This document shows positions 1 through 11,159 of a stretch of DNA of 64,000 bases, one piece after another. Made by a program: the position numbers and the translations under genes. The DNA is from Collinsella aerofaciens. GTDB lineage: Bacteria; Actinomycetota; Coriobacteriia; Coriobacteriales; Coriobacteriaceae. A model generated the notes under the pieces. It saw only the letters and a program-made list of their open reading frames with translations, was not told the DNA's origin and did not search any database. The stretch is from positions 1 through 64,000 of the forward strand of contig NZ_JAHONA010000009.1 in the NCBI RefSeq assembly GCF_019131995.1, in the 5' to 3' direction. Position 1 is the stretch's first letter, and each line of letters begins with the position of its first letter.

Positions 1-481
1 CGGGTATCGATTCGTTTTGCATGTCTCGCTCCGTTCTTTCCGTGCTCGCCTGGACCGGGCAGACGGCACACTGACGGGGCGCGATAGAATGCGGTTGTTC
101 GGGTCCGCGGTATCGCTCCATGCTCCTATTAGGTCATGCGGCGGTCTCGGCTCGCCGCGGCCCGCGCGGGACATGTCAGGAAACGAGGGCAGCCCTGTGG
201 GCGCCAGCGGAATGTGGGGTCACCGCGCGGTCCGCATCTGATGGTGTCGACGTCAATGGTATACGGGTGCATCATCGACGTCTTCAATACAGAAAATATC
301 AGTGCGGAATGTCCGCGAAGGTCAGCCCTCAGATCCTGCTACGACTACGTCCTCGGATTGTGGGGCTGCATGAGGGACGTGGTTGTGGGGGCCTTTTGTC
401 CCCGTCGCTGTTTCGCGGCGCGGCCGCGAAACCACGCGTTACTTTGGTTATGGAGGGGGCTTGGTTGTTGGTTTAGATGAT
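1..481. other. Left-edge stretch with no supportable gene
   Basis: Short overlapping open frames here have no good ribosome binding site and no recognisable domain. They look like chance frames in G+C-rich DNA. The left edge cuts whatever lies upstream. I see no convincing terminator or RNA gene. Confidence 0.5.
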
Positions 482-1843
482 CTAGAGAGATATGGGTGCA
501 AATGAGAAATCGTTGTTGGGGTCGTCCTTTTCCATAAACTCATCGAGGCAGAATGTCATATAGATTGGAACGTACAGGATCTTGCCCTCTTCGCTAAGGT
601 TTTCGTGGCTCAGCACAACGGCCTCGGGAATCTTGTACTCGCCCACACTCATCAGGCGATCGAGGGCCGCATGTGCTCGAACTTTCTTGCCCGATTTGAC
701 TTCGATTGGGACAACATGTCCTCGGGCGCCTTCGATTACAAAGTCGACTTCACCGACCTCACGTGTTTGGTAGTACCACGTATCTGCTCCGAGGGCAACA
801 AGCTCCTGCGCGACCACGTTTTCATAGAGACCGCCGAGGTTGGGGGTTTTCATATCTAGATATACAGCGCGTGCCGTGCTACCGGGATATCGCGATGCGA
901 GCATTCCTGTATCGGACTCGTATAGTTTGAAGGCGGCTGCCTTCTCTGTCCTCTTAAGAGGACTCCGGGCCTCCGTCACCTGGGGGACCATCAATCCAAC
1001 GCCTGCGTTCACCAGCCATAGGAAATCCTGCTCGTATTTTTGAAGACGAGCTCCCTCGCCTAGAGACGAGACGATAAAGCGATGGGACTCCGCCTCAAGC
1101 TGAACGGGAATTTGCTCGAAAATGGAGCGAACGTTAAACGCTCGAGTCGATGCATATTTAGAGATATCGCTTTTGTACTGATCGACTAGCTGAATTTGAA
1201 GCACACGCGTTCTCACGAGCGAATAGCCCGAATCGATATAGTTCTGAACGACCTCTGGCATGCCGCCGCAAACGATATAGGCTCTAAAGTTTTTGAGCAT
1301 CGCCTCATGAATATAGTTTTCGACGGGACGTCTCTCGACAAGGCAGCTGCGAATGTCTGCAAGCACATTCTCGCTGATGCTGTTTGCCCAACAGAACTCT
1401 TCAAAATCCATCGGTCGCATAACAATGTGCTCGACATACCCCACCGGAAAAGAAGAGATCCCCTTAAACTCAGTCCCAAGCATAGACCCCGAGAAGACAT
1501 AGCTAAAGCGTCCGTCCTCGACCAGCGCCTTCATAAGTGTAACGATCTGCGGATACTCCTGAATCTCATCGACGAAGATAAGCGTGTCTCCTTCAACAAG
1601 CGGTGCATCCGCAAGAAGGGCCACACGGTTGATGAAGTCAATGGAGTTCTTAGCGCCAACAAGTACGTCTCTTGCCTCGGCATCGAGTAGCAGATTGACC
1701 TCATAATACGAAGCGTAGTTGCTCTTTCCAAACGCGCGAATTGCATAGCTCTTGCCAATCTGACGCGCGCCAGTAACAAGCAACGCTTTATTGGATTTGT
1801 TCTTCCAGCTCAAAAGCCTGTCAGTGACCTTACGGCGTAGCAT
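482..1843 (-). CDS. AAA ATPase with DUF4143 C-terminal domain
   Basis: A 453-residue ATPase of the mobile 'ATP-binding protein' group that pairs an N-terminal AAA_14 domain with a C-terminal DUF4143 domain. The Walker A motif (GARQIGKS) lies near residue 25 and the Walker B motif (LIFVDEIQEYP) near residue 90. Near the C terminus, VDFVIEG...VPIEVKSGKK matches the PD-(D/E)XK-like end of DUF4143. The ATG follows a GAGGGG ribosome binding site. The cellular role of the family is unknown; many copies per genome are common in gut Actinobacteria, and a defence or toxin-antitoxin link has been suggested. Tandem 34-bp repeats occupy its upstream region. It is transcribed away from the carbamate kinase gene. 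Confidence 0.85.
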   Translation of the reverse strand: MLRRKVTDRLLSWKNKSNKALLVTGARQIGKSYAIRAFGKSNYASYYEVNLLLDAEARDVLVGAKNSIDFINRVALLADAPLVEGDTLIFVDEIQEYPQIVTLMKALVEDGRFSYVFSGSMLGTEFKGISSFPVGYVEHIVMRPMDFEEFCWANSISENVLADIRSCLVERRPVENYIHEAMLKNFRAYIVCGGMPEVVQNYIDSGYSLVRTRVLQIQLVDQYKSDISKYASTRAFNVRSIFEQIPVQLEAESHRFIVSSLGEGARLQKYEQDFLWLVNAGVGLMVPQVTEARSPLKRTEKAAAFKLYESDTGMLASRYPGSTARAVYLDMKTPNLGGLYENVVAQELVALGADTWYYQTREVGEVDFVIEGARGHVVPIEVKSGKKVRAHAALDRLMSVGEYKIPEAVVLSHENLSEEGKILYVPIYMTFCLDEFMEKDDPNNDFSFAPISL

Positions 1844-1860
1844 TAAAACCCCTCAATGAC

Positions 1861-1944
1861 AAAAATTGGCAAATAGATTTGACCCTAATCATACAAAAAT
1901 TGGCAGATAGATTTGACCCAAATCATACAAAAATTGGCAAATAG
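1861..1944. repeat. 34-bp tandem direct repeat, two and a half copies
   Basis: Units start at 1861, 1895 and 1929. The first two span 34 bp each and the third is truncated after 16 bp. The core reads AAAAATTGGCARATAG, followed by ATTTGACCC and an ATCATAC end. The array lies 18 bp upstream of the ATPase start codon, inside its presumed promoter and leader. On the gene's strand each full unit contains a TATGAT-like hexamer. Confidence 0.85.
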
Positions 1945-2175
1945 CAAAGCTCGCTTAGGCCTCAAAGCCAGCGAGCCAGCACGGTACTTTGCGAAAAGGC
2001 TGGCAGCGCCGTTGTTGAGGGTGGCCAGGTTGGCAGTGGCGCCGTTAGCGTTCTCGGCTGCTTGGGCGCGCAGGAGCGAAAGGGCGTCGGCAGCGTTCAT
2101 GCAGAAGCCGACGGTAAAGTTCCATACTGCGAACTCGCAGTCGCTTGCCGCGGGGTGAAGCGCGATCGGCTATCC
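1885..2175 (-). pseudogene. Possible degraded gene fragment
   Basis: On the minus strand an open frame of about 95 codons encodes an alanine-rich segment (including SDCEFAVWNFTVGFCMNAAD). It has no ribosome binding site, and its 3' end runs into the tandem 34-bp repeats. The composition resembles real coding sequence more than a mirror frame, since no gene lies opposite. I do not recognise a family. It could be a C-terminal remnant left by a rearrangement. Confidence 0.2.
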
Positions 2176-2535
2176 CTTATGTTGGATGAAAAGCCCCATG
2201 TTTTTGCAGGGATGCATACTCGTCAAATTAATGTATAGAATCGCGTATAGTGCGAGTAAGATATTGCGCTGTCCGTTTTGTGTTTAGCAAAGATATAGTT
2301 TGCATAATCTGGTCTAATCCCTGCTCTATTTAAATAAAGTTGCACGTAAATGGCGTAGATATACCTGAACTGGGCTTCTTTACGCTGAGCGGGTAAAATC
2401 GACCGTTCGCCGCTTAGGTATTTCCAAAATGAATAAAATGAGCGATAAAGAGAATATAAACCCTAATAAACTCGCGTATCGCACGGACGCGGGTTATTAA
2501 TGGGTTGTAGGCCTTTTACAGAAAGGATTCCAGCA
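2176..2535. other. A+T-rich leader region of the carbamate kinase gene
   Basis: About 360 bp much richer in A+T than the flanking genes. It contains several TATA-like hexamers (for example TATAGT near 2292 and a TTTAAATAAAG stretch near 2329), so the arcC promoter is probably here. I cannot fix a -35/-10 pair with confidence and see no clear riboswitch fold. Confidence 0.35.
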
Positions 2536-3498
2536 ATGTCTAAGCCTCTTGGCAAGCCCGATCGTATTGTCGTCGCCCTCGGCGGCAACGCCCTCGGCAA
2601 CAACCCCGTCGAGCAGATCGAGGCCGTGAGCAACACCGCCCACGCTCTCCTCGGCCTCATCGAGCAGGGCAACGAGATCATCATCACCCACGGCAACGGC
2701 CCGCAGGTCGGCATGATCCAGAACGCCTTCGCCGCCGCCCACGACGCCATCGGCACCCCCGAGATGCCGCTGCCCGAGTGCGGCGCCATGTCCCAGGGCT
2801 ACATCGGCTATCACCTGCAGCAGGGCATCGGCCGCGAGATGCACAAGCGCTACAAGCGTTGGCACGCCGCCACCGTCGTCACCCAGATCGAGTGCGATCC
2901 CGACGATCCCGCGTTCAAGAACCCGACCAAGCCGATCGGCCCCTTCTACACCGAGGAGCAGGCCAAGGAGTTCATGGCCGAGGATCCCTCCAAGGTCTTC
3001 GTCGAGGATTCCGGCCGCGGCTGGCGTCGCGTCGTCGCCTCCCCCGATCCCAAGAAGATCGTCGAGGCCGACTCCATCCTCAACCTGCTCGACAACGAGT
3101 TCATCGTCATCGCCTGCGGTGGCGGCGGCATCCCCGTCGTCCGCGACTACGAGAACAAGGGCTGCTACAAGGGCGTTCCCGCCGTCATCGACAAGGACCT
3201 GGGCGGCGAGCTGCTGGCCGAGGACTGCGACGCCGACGTCCTGTTCCTGCTGACCGCCGTCGAGCACGTCGCCATCAACTTTGGCAAGCCCAACCAGGAG
3301 GAGCTCGAGGACCTCACCGCCGACGAGGCCGAGCGCCTGGCCGACGAGGGTCAGTTCGGCAAGGGTTCCATGGAGCCCAAGGTCCGCGCCGCCATCAAGT
3401 TCGCCCGCTCCCGCAAGGGCCGCACCTGCATCATCGGCGCCCTGGACAAGGCCGCCGAGACCATGGCCGGCCTCTCCGGTACCCGCATCCACGAGTAG
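2536..3498 (+). CDS. arcC: Carbamate kinase
   Basis: A 320-residue amino-acid-kinase-fold enzyme that makes ATP and carbamate (then ammonia and CO2) from carbamoyl phosphate and ADP, usually the last step of arginine or agmatine fermentation. It has the N-terminal VVALGGNALGNN nucleotide/carbamate motif, the HGNGPQVGMI motif and the IACGGGGIPV segment. The ATG at 2536 follows GAAAGG by nine bases, so the in-frame ATG at 2500 is unlikely to be the start. No arginine deiminase or ornithine transcarbamylase lies beside it in this window, so the carbamoyl phosphate source is elsewhere. A strong terminator follows at 3565. Confidence 0.95.
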   Translation: MSKPLGKPDRIVVALGGNALGNNPVEQIEAVSNTAHALLGLIEQGNEIIITHGNGPQVGMIQNAFAAAHDAIGTPEMPLPECGAMSQGYIGYHLQQGIGREMHKRYKRWHAATVVTQIECDPDDPAFKNPTKPIGPFYTEEQAKEFMAEDPSKVFVEDSGRGWRRVVASPDPKKIVEADSILNLLDNEFIVIACGGGGIPVVRDYENKGCYKGVPAVIDKDLGGELLAEDCDADVLFLLTAVEHVAINFGKPNQEELEDLTADEAERLADEGQFGKGSMEPKVRAAIKFARSRKGRTCIIGALDKAAETMAGLSGTRIHE

Positions 3499-3564
3499 CC
3501 CCTACTCCGTTGCCTCTCCCGTGGGCGCCAGGCAAAGCGCCCACAAACTAGCCTCTCTTCATGA

Positions 3565-3596
3565 GCCCCGCGGTCCGCTCCGACTGCGGGGCTTTT
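3565..3596 (+). terminator. Rho-independent terminator after arcC
   Basis: The stem GCCCCGC (3565-3571) pairs with GCGGGGC (3586-3592) and is followed by TTTT. Confidence 0.8.
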
Positions 3597-3611
3597 GCTA
3601 TTCACCTAGTC

Positions 3612-3715
3612 ATTGGGGACGTTCTTAAACGACTAGTCAAACAAGAACGTCCACAACGACTACTCATTTAAGTCTGTCCCCAATGACTGCGGAAAGCGCA
3701 TCTCACACCGGCACA
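3612..3715. repeat. REP-like intergenic repeats (GGGGAC family and GGAAAGCGCATC family)
   Basis: Contains ATTGGGGACGTTCTTAAACG, a second half ending TGTCCCCAATGACT, and then GCGGAAAGCGCATC. The same word families recur near 9450-9800, 41340-41390 and 49863-49908. The outer ATTGGGGAC and GTCCCCAAT halves are inverted relative to each other, as in repetitive extragenic palindromes. Confidence 0.65.
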
Positions 3716-3853
3716 TGGCTTTCGGGTCCTTTCTCCGTGCTCCCTATAAGTTCGGCTGGACTCCCCGCAACCTGTTCCGAGTTGGCGGAACGAGCGCGAC
3801 GTGGAGTGTCATTCTTTACCGCGTTAGACTAGACGCAGGGAAAGGAGGAGGAC

Positions 3854-5749
3854 ATGGATGCTCGCGTCAAGCAGCTTGTAAATATGATCGAGGACGCTCA
3901 GCCTGTCGCTATCGCGGTACTTGCCAAGCGTCTCGAGGTAAGCGAGCGCGCCGTGAGAAACTATATCCATCGCGCAAACGACAACCTTGCAGGGGTTGCA
4001 CGCATCGTTGGCAGCAAGGGGCAGTATCGTATCGATGTTGCACGTGCAGATGAGCTTGCTCGCTTGCTAGACGGTGCGGCTCAGGCCCATCCGGGCATTC
4101 CTGATACGCGCGACGGCCGTGTGTCCTTCCTTCTTAACGACCTCCTCATGCGGTCCCAGTGGGTGACGATTGAGGAGTATGCGGATTTACTCTACGTTTC
4201 GGCGCGAACTCTGTCCAATGACATGCGTCTGGTAGAGCAGAAACTCGCCCAATTTGACTTAACGCTCGAAAAGCGCCCACGCTACGGAATCCGCGTTGCG
4301 GGCGGGGAGTCGCAACGGCGCCTGTGCCTGGCCTCGCTGGTGAGGCCCGTGTTGCCCGACACCGACGATGCAAAGCTCGCCGAGCGCCTGCGGGCCATCG
4401 CCGCATGTGTGGACGATGCCCTGACGGCCTCGCCCGTCACGGTGAGCTCGCTGGCATCCCGCAATCTCATCATGCATCTTTACATTGCTCTTGGCCGCAT
4501 CGAGCAGGGCTGCTATGTCCCAGCTGCAGAATCGGACGTTCAAAAACTGGAGGGAACGCGCGAATACGCCGCGGCTTTCCAGATTGCCGCAAACATCAAG
4601 GATGCCCTGGGCGTGAGCATACCCCGAGAAGAGGTTGCCTTTATCGCAATCCATTTGCTCGGCAGGGGCACGGGCGTGCCCGAGAAGGGCTCTGCCGTTA
4701 TCTCGGACGAGATGTGGGAGATTGCTTCCGAGATGGTACGTGCGGTCAACGATGAGTTTAGGTTTGACTTTAGCGGCGATCTTGAACTTCGCATGAACCT
4801 TGCTCGGCATATCGGCCCTCTGGGCTATCGCCTTGAATATCACATGCATATGGATAACCCCATGCTGCCCGATATCAAGACGAGGTTTCCGTTGGCCTAT
4901 TCGATGGCAGCTGGCACCTCGCAGGTACTCGAGCGTCATTTTGGCAGCCAGCCCTCTGATGAAGAGCTCGGCTACATCGCCATGGCATTTGCCCTGGCCC
5001 TCGAGCAGCAAGCCGACCAGCCGCGTCGCAAACGCATCCTGATCGTGTGCGCCTCGGGAGCGGGAAGCGCCCGTATGCTCGAGCACCAGTACCGCAAGCA
5101 GTTTGGCATGTATATCGATTCGATTGAGACATGCGATGTCGCCCGCGTGGGAACGTTCGATTTTTCGCATATCGACTACGTGTTCACAACGGTGCCGCTC
5201 AACGTCAAGTTGCCCGTGCCCGTCCGCGAGGCCGATTTCTTCTTGGAGACGAGCGATGTCAACGCTATCCGCAAGGTGCTGAGCGACGACACTGCGCAAT
5301 CGGACTCCGTGAGCTCTTTCTTTAGCCGTGCCCTGTTCTTCAACCGCGTTGAGGCGTCGTCGAAGCAGGCCGTTCTCCGATATCTCTCCGAGCGCGCCGT
5401 CGAGAGCGGCCGTGTCGATGCCCAGTTTGCCCAAGAGGTCGCCGAGCGCGAGAGCGCGAGCGCCACCTCGTTTGGCAATGGGGTAGCCATGCCCCATGGG
5501 ATGCATCCCTTGAGCGCCGAGGCCTTTGTTACCGTGGGCCTGCTCGAACATCCCATTCTTTGGGACGAATACGGCCATGAGGTCGATATCGTCTTTATGG
5601 TGTCGTTTGCCCGGTCGGGCGGCGATGAGGCGCGGATCTTGAGCTCACTGCTCGCCGAGATCTTTATGGACCGCCAGGGGGTCGAGCGCCTACGCGAGCG
5701 CCGGTCCTGGCATGAGCTGATGGCGCTTGTGCAAGCGCATACGGCTTAA
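3854..5749 (+). CDS. PRD-containing transcriptional regulator with EIIB- and EIIA-like domains
   Basis: A 631-residue BglG/MtlR/LicR-type regulator. N-terminal winged-helix domains (about residues 1-150, with KRLEVSERAVRNYIHR as recognition helix) are followed by two PRD domains (about 170-390) that the PTS phosphorylates on histidines. An EIIB-like domain follows with the P-loop Cys motif CASGAGSARM near residue 400, then a C-terminal fructose/mannitol-type EIIA domain with the MPHGMH histidine near residue 547. The start follows an ideal AAAGGAGGAGG. It precedes the EIIA-EIIB-EIIC-GH1 genes in the same direction and is very probably their PTS-controlled activator. This is a DNA-binding architecture, not an RNA antiterminator. 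Confidence 0.92.
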   Translation: MDARVKQLVNMIEDAQPVAIAVLAKRLEVSERAVRNYIHRANDNLAGVARIVGSKGQYRIDVARADELARLLDGAAQAHPGIPDTRDGRVSFLLNDLLMRSQWVTIEEYADLLYVSARTLSNDMRLVEQKLAQFDLTLEKRPRYGIRVAGGESQRRLCLASLVRPVLPDTDDAKLAERLRAIAACVDDALTASPVTVSSLASRNLIMHLYIALGRIEQGCYVPAAESDVQKLEGTREYAAAFQIAANIKDALGVSIPREEVAFIAIHLLGRGTGVPEKGSAVISDEMWEIASEMVRAVNDEFRFDFSGDLELRMNLARHIGPLGYRLEYHMHMDNPMLPDIKTRFPLAYSMAAGTSQVLERHFGSQPSDEELGYIAMAFALALEQQADQPRRKRILIVCASGAGSARMLEHQYRKQFGMYIDSIETCDVARVGTFDFSHIDYVFTTVPLNVKLPVPVREADFFLETSDVNAIRKVLSDDTAQSDSVSSFFSRALFFNRVEASSKQAVLRYLSERAVESGRVDAQFAQEVAERESASATSFGNGVAMPHGMHPLSAEAFVTVGLLEHPILWDEYGHEVDIVFMVSFARSGGDEARILSSLLAEIFMDRQGVERLRERRSWHELMALVQAHTA

Positions 5750-5868
5750 GACTTCTTTTGTCGATGACCCTGTCAGTCTACCTGCAATAAACCTCGAGGA
5801 TTGCGGGCGGGAGATAGGCGTTTCGAATATTCAAGTACAAACCAAACATCACGGGAGAGGAGACCGTT

Positions 5869-6195
5869 ATGGACGATCAGGGAACCGAGATGGTTTCGTT
5901 TCAGCTGGTCGCTGCAGCGGGAGAGGCACGCAGCCTTGCCTTCGAAGCCCTTGAAAAGGCAAAGGCGGGGGATTTTGACGCCGCCGCCAAACTCATGAAG
6001 CAGTCAAAGGATGCGGGAATCAAGGCTCACCACATCCAAACGCAGCTGCTTTCGACTGAGGCAGCGGGCGAGCATCTGTCGGTGGATGTGTTGCTGGTCC
6101 ATGCTCAGGACCACCTCATGTGCTCCATGCTTGCTCAGGAGCTCGTGCAGGAGCTGATCTGCCTGTATGAGCGCACTGCAACCAAGAACGCCTAG
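5869..6195 (+). CDS. PTS EIIA component, lactose/cellobiose family
   Basis: A 108-residue, all-helical EIIA of the lactose/N,N'-diacetylchitobiose family. It accepts a phosphate from HPr on the histidine in the VHAQDHLM segment near residue 83 and passes it to EIIB. The length and the A-G-x-A-R-S-x-A N-terminal helix fit the family. The ATG follows GGGAGAGGAG. It is the first of four tightly spaced genes (EIIA, EIIB, EIIC, 6-phospho-beta-glucosidase), which together imply uptake of a beta-linked disaccharide or beta-glucoside. Confidence 0.92.
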   Translation: MDDQGTEMVSFQLVAAAGEARSLAFEALEKAKAGDFDAAAKLMKQSKDAGIKAHHIQTQLLSTEAAGEHLSVDVLLVHAQDHLMCSMLAQELVQELICLYERTATKNA

Positions 6196-6241
6196 CGGCG
6201 TGCGGTGACTATCCAACCAATCAATGCGAAGGGAATCCCTT

Positions 6242-6535
6242 ATGAAGATCCTTCTTGTTTGCGCAGCTGGTCTGTCTACAAGCATTCTGATGAAGAAACT
6301 CGAGAAATATGCGGAGCAAAACGGCATCGAGCTCGATATCGATGCGGTGGGTATCGGCGAGTATCAGGAGACGTGCGCCAATTATGACGTGCTGCTCTTG
6401 GGGCCGCAGGTGTCCTACCAGCTCAACACCGTCAAGCAGGGGAGCGGTAAGCCGACCGCGGTCATCCCCGCACAGGACTACGGCATGGGCAACGCCGCCA
6501 ACGTGCTGGCACTCGCCCAGTCGCTGTTGGGTTAG
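6242..6535 (+). CDS. PTS EIIB component, lactose/cellobiose family
   Basis: A 97-residue EIIB protein. The phosphocysteine lies in the N-terminal MKILLVCAAGLSTS motif (Cys7), typical of cellobiose/lactose EIIB. GPQVSYQL marks the second half of the fold. The ATG at 6242 follows GAAGGGA; an in-frame ATG 18 bases upstream lacks a ribosome binding site. It ends nine bases before the EIIC gene and should be co-translated with it. Confidence 0.93.
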   Translation: MKILLVCAAGLSTSILMKKLEKYAEQNGIELDIDAVGIGEYQETCANYDVLLLGPQVSYQLNTVKQGSGKPTAVIPAQDYGMGNAANVLALAQSLLG

Positions 6536-6544
6536 GAGGCAACC

Positions 6545-9350
<2,806 letters not shown>

Positions 9351-9366
9351 CTCTTGCAGGTCTGTT

Positions 9367-9400
9367 GCCCCCGCGGTCCGCTTCGGCCGCAGGGGCTTTT
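9367..9400 (+). terminator. Rho-independent terminator after the GH1 gene
   Basis: A long G+C stem, GCCCCCGCGG... pairing with ...CCGCAGGGGC (9367-9396), then TTTT. Confidence 0.85.
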
Positions 9401-9439
9401 GTTATTGAGGCGGCTGTTCATGAGGAGCATTGCAGGCTG

Positions 9440-9800
9440 CGGAAACCCGGCACTTGGGGACGTTCCTTTCCTGCCGGCAGCTTGGGACAGTCCTTAAAGG
9501 CCGCATCGATCAACTGCGGAAAGCACATCCCAGAATGAGCGTCCAACATGGGGTGCGGTTTCCCTTGAGGCCCTCAATCGGAAAATGCATCCCGGATTTT
9601 TGTCGAAAAGCGGTCCCTAGTTTCCCAAACGGGCCGCTAACGGAAAGCGCATCCCGCTATTGGGCCCCAAAGCAGGATGCGCTTTCCGTGCTGGCAGTTC
9701 CAAGCAGTTCGGGATGGCCCTTTTCGTTTGCTCTCGGCCGGCGTCCGTAAGACTGTCCCCGACGACCACTCATTTAAGTCTGTCCCCAATGAGTGCCCAA
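9440..9800. repeat. Cluster of REP-like palindromic repeats
   Basis: About 360 bp between the GH1 terminator and the protease gene, built mostly of repeat words. It has two GGGAC-type units at 9451-9500, GCGGAAAGCACATCCC at 9518, CGGAAAATGCATCCC near 9580, and a 14-bp perfect inverted pair (9641-9654 with 9675-9688, core GGAAAGCGCATCC). TGTCCCC...AATGAGT units follow at 9750-9800. No coding sequence is supportable. Confidence 0.7.
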
Positions 9801-9803
9801 TGA

Positions 9804-10805
9804 CTAGTAGTAGGCCCACATGGCTTCGACTTCGTTGAGGACCTCTACGACGCCCCAGCGTCGGGCGCTGCGGCTGGCCGAGTTGGGATCGTAGACGCCA
9901 ATCTGGTCGGCATCGTCGATGCCGTAGAGCACGATGTAGTGGCCTACGTTGGTAAACGTACCGGGGCGCACTGCGGCGATGACGGGCGCACCCGAGCGAA
10001 GTGCTTGAGTAATCGATTCGCGATCGTTATAGAGCTGTGTTCCGTTGAGCCCCAGCTGCCACGCACCGCCTGTCATAAACGACCACTCGGTGGCACCAGT
10101 GGGGGCGTAGTTGCCGGCTTCGGCCAGCGCGCATATATCGACCGGCGTCTTATCGGTATGGCCGGTCTTAAAGATATAGACCATGGTGAGGCAGGTAGGA
10201 CCGCAAGCGTTTTCGCGAATAGTGCCACCGGCATAGGGCAGCTCCGACCATGCGGGGTCAATTTGGTAGATGTGGGGCATGGCGCCGGCCTGCCATTGCG
10301 AGCGTGGGGTCGAGAACGCAAAGGAGTAACCGGGCGCGACGGGAGCTTTAAGCAGCTTGTCTTCGGCAGTGGGCTCAAGACCGGCTGATCCGTGGGAGAT
10401 ACAGGATCCCAAAAACACAAAGACGAGGCAGGCGGCGATGGAGCAAAGCGTAAGGCGTAGGCGGCGGGCCGGAAGCGCGTGGCTTGTGGCGTGCGACGCA
10501 GGGTGAGGGGCGGAATTGCCGCGATCGCGTTGAGGTCGCGAAAAGGAACGCTTGACGTAGTAGTCGGTCTTACGGCGATCGTAGCGGCGTGGCTGCGATG
10601 TGTCGGTCTGACGTTGGCGTGTGCTCGTACTCACGCGGTCTGACTGCTGCACGGTACGGCTTTGTTGCCGCGAAGAAGCCCCGGGCTGCTCTTGGGGGCG
10701 CTGCGGGTTGTCGTTGTCGGAGGTGCTTCTGGGCGTTGGTGTGGTGCGGCCGGCAAGGCGCACGCTTTGTGGCCGTTGGTCGCCGTCATTGTATCCGTAT
10801 GCCAT
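9804..10805 (-). CDS. Membrane-anchored C39-like cysteine protease domain protein
   Basis: 333 residues. The first 115 are very hydrophilic and rich in Gln, Arg, Ser and Pro, with no predicted fold. One membrane segment follows (about 120-137, LTLCSIAACLVFVFLGSCI), then an extracytoplasmic domain. That domain carries a papain-like triad pattern: Cys in ENACGPTC, His in GHYIVLYG and Asp/Asn in YDPNS, matching Peptidase_C39_2. The substrate is unknown. ATG 10805 follows GGCAAGG; a GTG nine bases earlier is an alternative. It is transcribed alone, divergently from the APC permease. Confidence 0.8.
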   Translation of the reverse strand: MAYGYNDGDQRPQSVRLAGRTTPTPRSTSDNDNPQRPQEQPGASSRQQSRTVQQSDRVSTSTRQRQTDTSQPRRYDRRKTDYYVKRSFSRPQRDRGNSAPHPASHATSHALPARRLRLTLCSIAACLVFVFLGSCISHGSAGLEPTAEDKLLKAPVAPGYSFAFSTPRSQWQAGAMPHIYQIDPAWSELPYAGGTIRENACGPTCLTMVYIFKTGHTDKTPVDICALAEAGNYAPTGATEWSFMTGGAWQLGLNGTQLYNDRESITQALRSGAPVIAAVRPGTFTNVGHYIVLYGIDDADQIGVYDPNSASRSARRWGVVEVLNEVEAMWAYY

Positions 10806-11159
10806 TCGAATCACCTTGCCTCATGTGTAACTTGTCTATCCTACATAAAAAGATGCACGACACATGGGCATGTGCGCCAAAAGCCTGACAAATGGTATGA
10901 ACGTTGCCGCGCCGCGCGCCAAGCGCCACGGCAACAGGTATTCAAAAGCAGACAAGATGAAAGCGTCCAAGACGAATGACGTCTCCCGCCGTTCGTCCCA
11001 AAAACGGTGCCGCTCGTTTTGCAGTTCTGCCTTCGGTCGAGCTGCGAGCGGCGCTGCTGCGCCAAGGCCGTATCTTAAAGCCATGGAATAAAAGCGCGCG
11101 GCAAAACGGACCGCGCAAGGGGTGACGCCAAGGGCGTCAAACAGGAAAGGAGGGGAACA
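10806..11159. other. Divergent intergenic region
   Basis: 354 bp between the protease gene and the APC permease gene. It should contain both promoters. A small open frame at 10864-11091 is strongly basic but has no ribosome binding site, and I do not call it. A GCGCGCGG...CCGCGC hairpin lies near 11094-11117, just upstream of the permease ribosome binding site. Confidence 0.4.

Noticed and set aside
120..480. Overlapping short open frames at the left edge
   Set aside because: Three frames overlap in the same stretch, none with a ribosome binding site or plausible protein composition.
1861..1944. Possible CRISPR array
   Set aside because: The repeats are contiguous, with no unique spacers, and no cas gene is present.
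5750..5868. LicT/BglG-type RNA antiterminator site before the EIIA gene
   Set aside because: No terminator overlapping a RAT-like sequence is visible, and the regulator has DNA-binding, not RNA-binding, N-terminal domains.
10864..11091. Small basic open frame upstream of the APC permease
   Set aside because: No ribosome binding site, atypical composition and no recognisable family; probably leader DNA.
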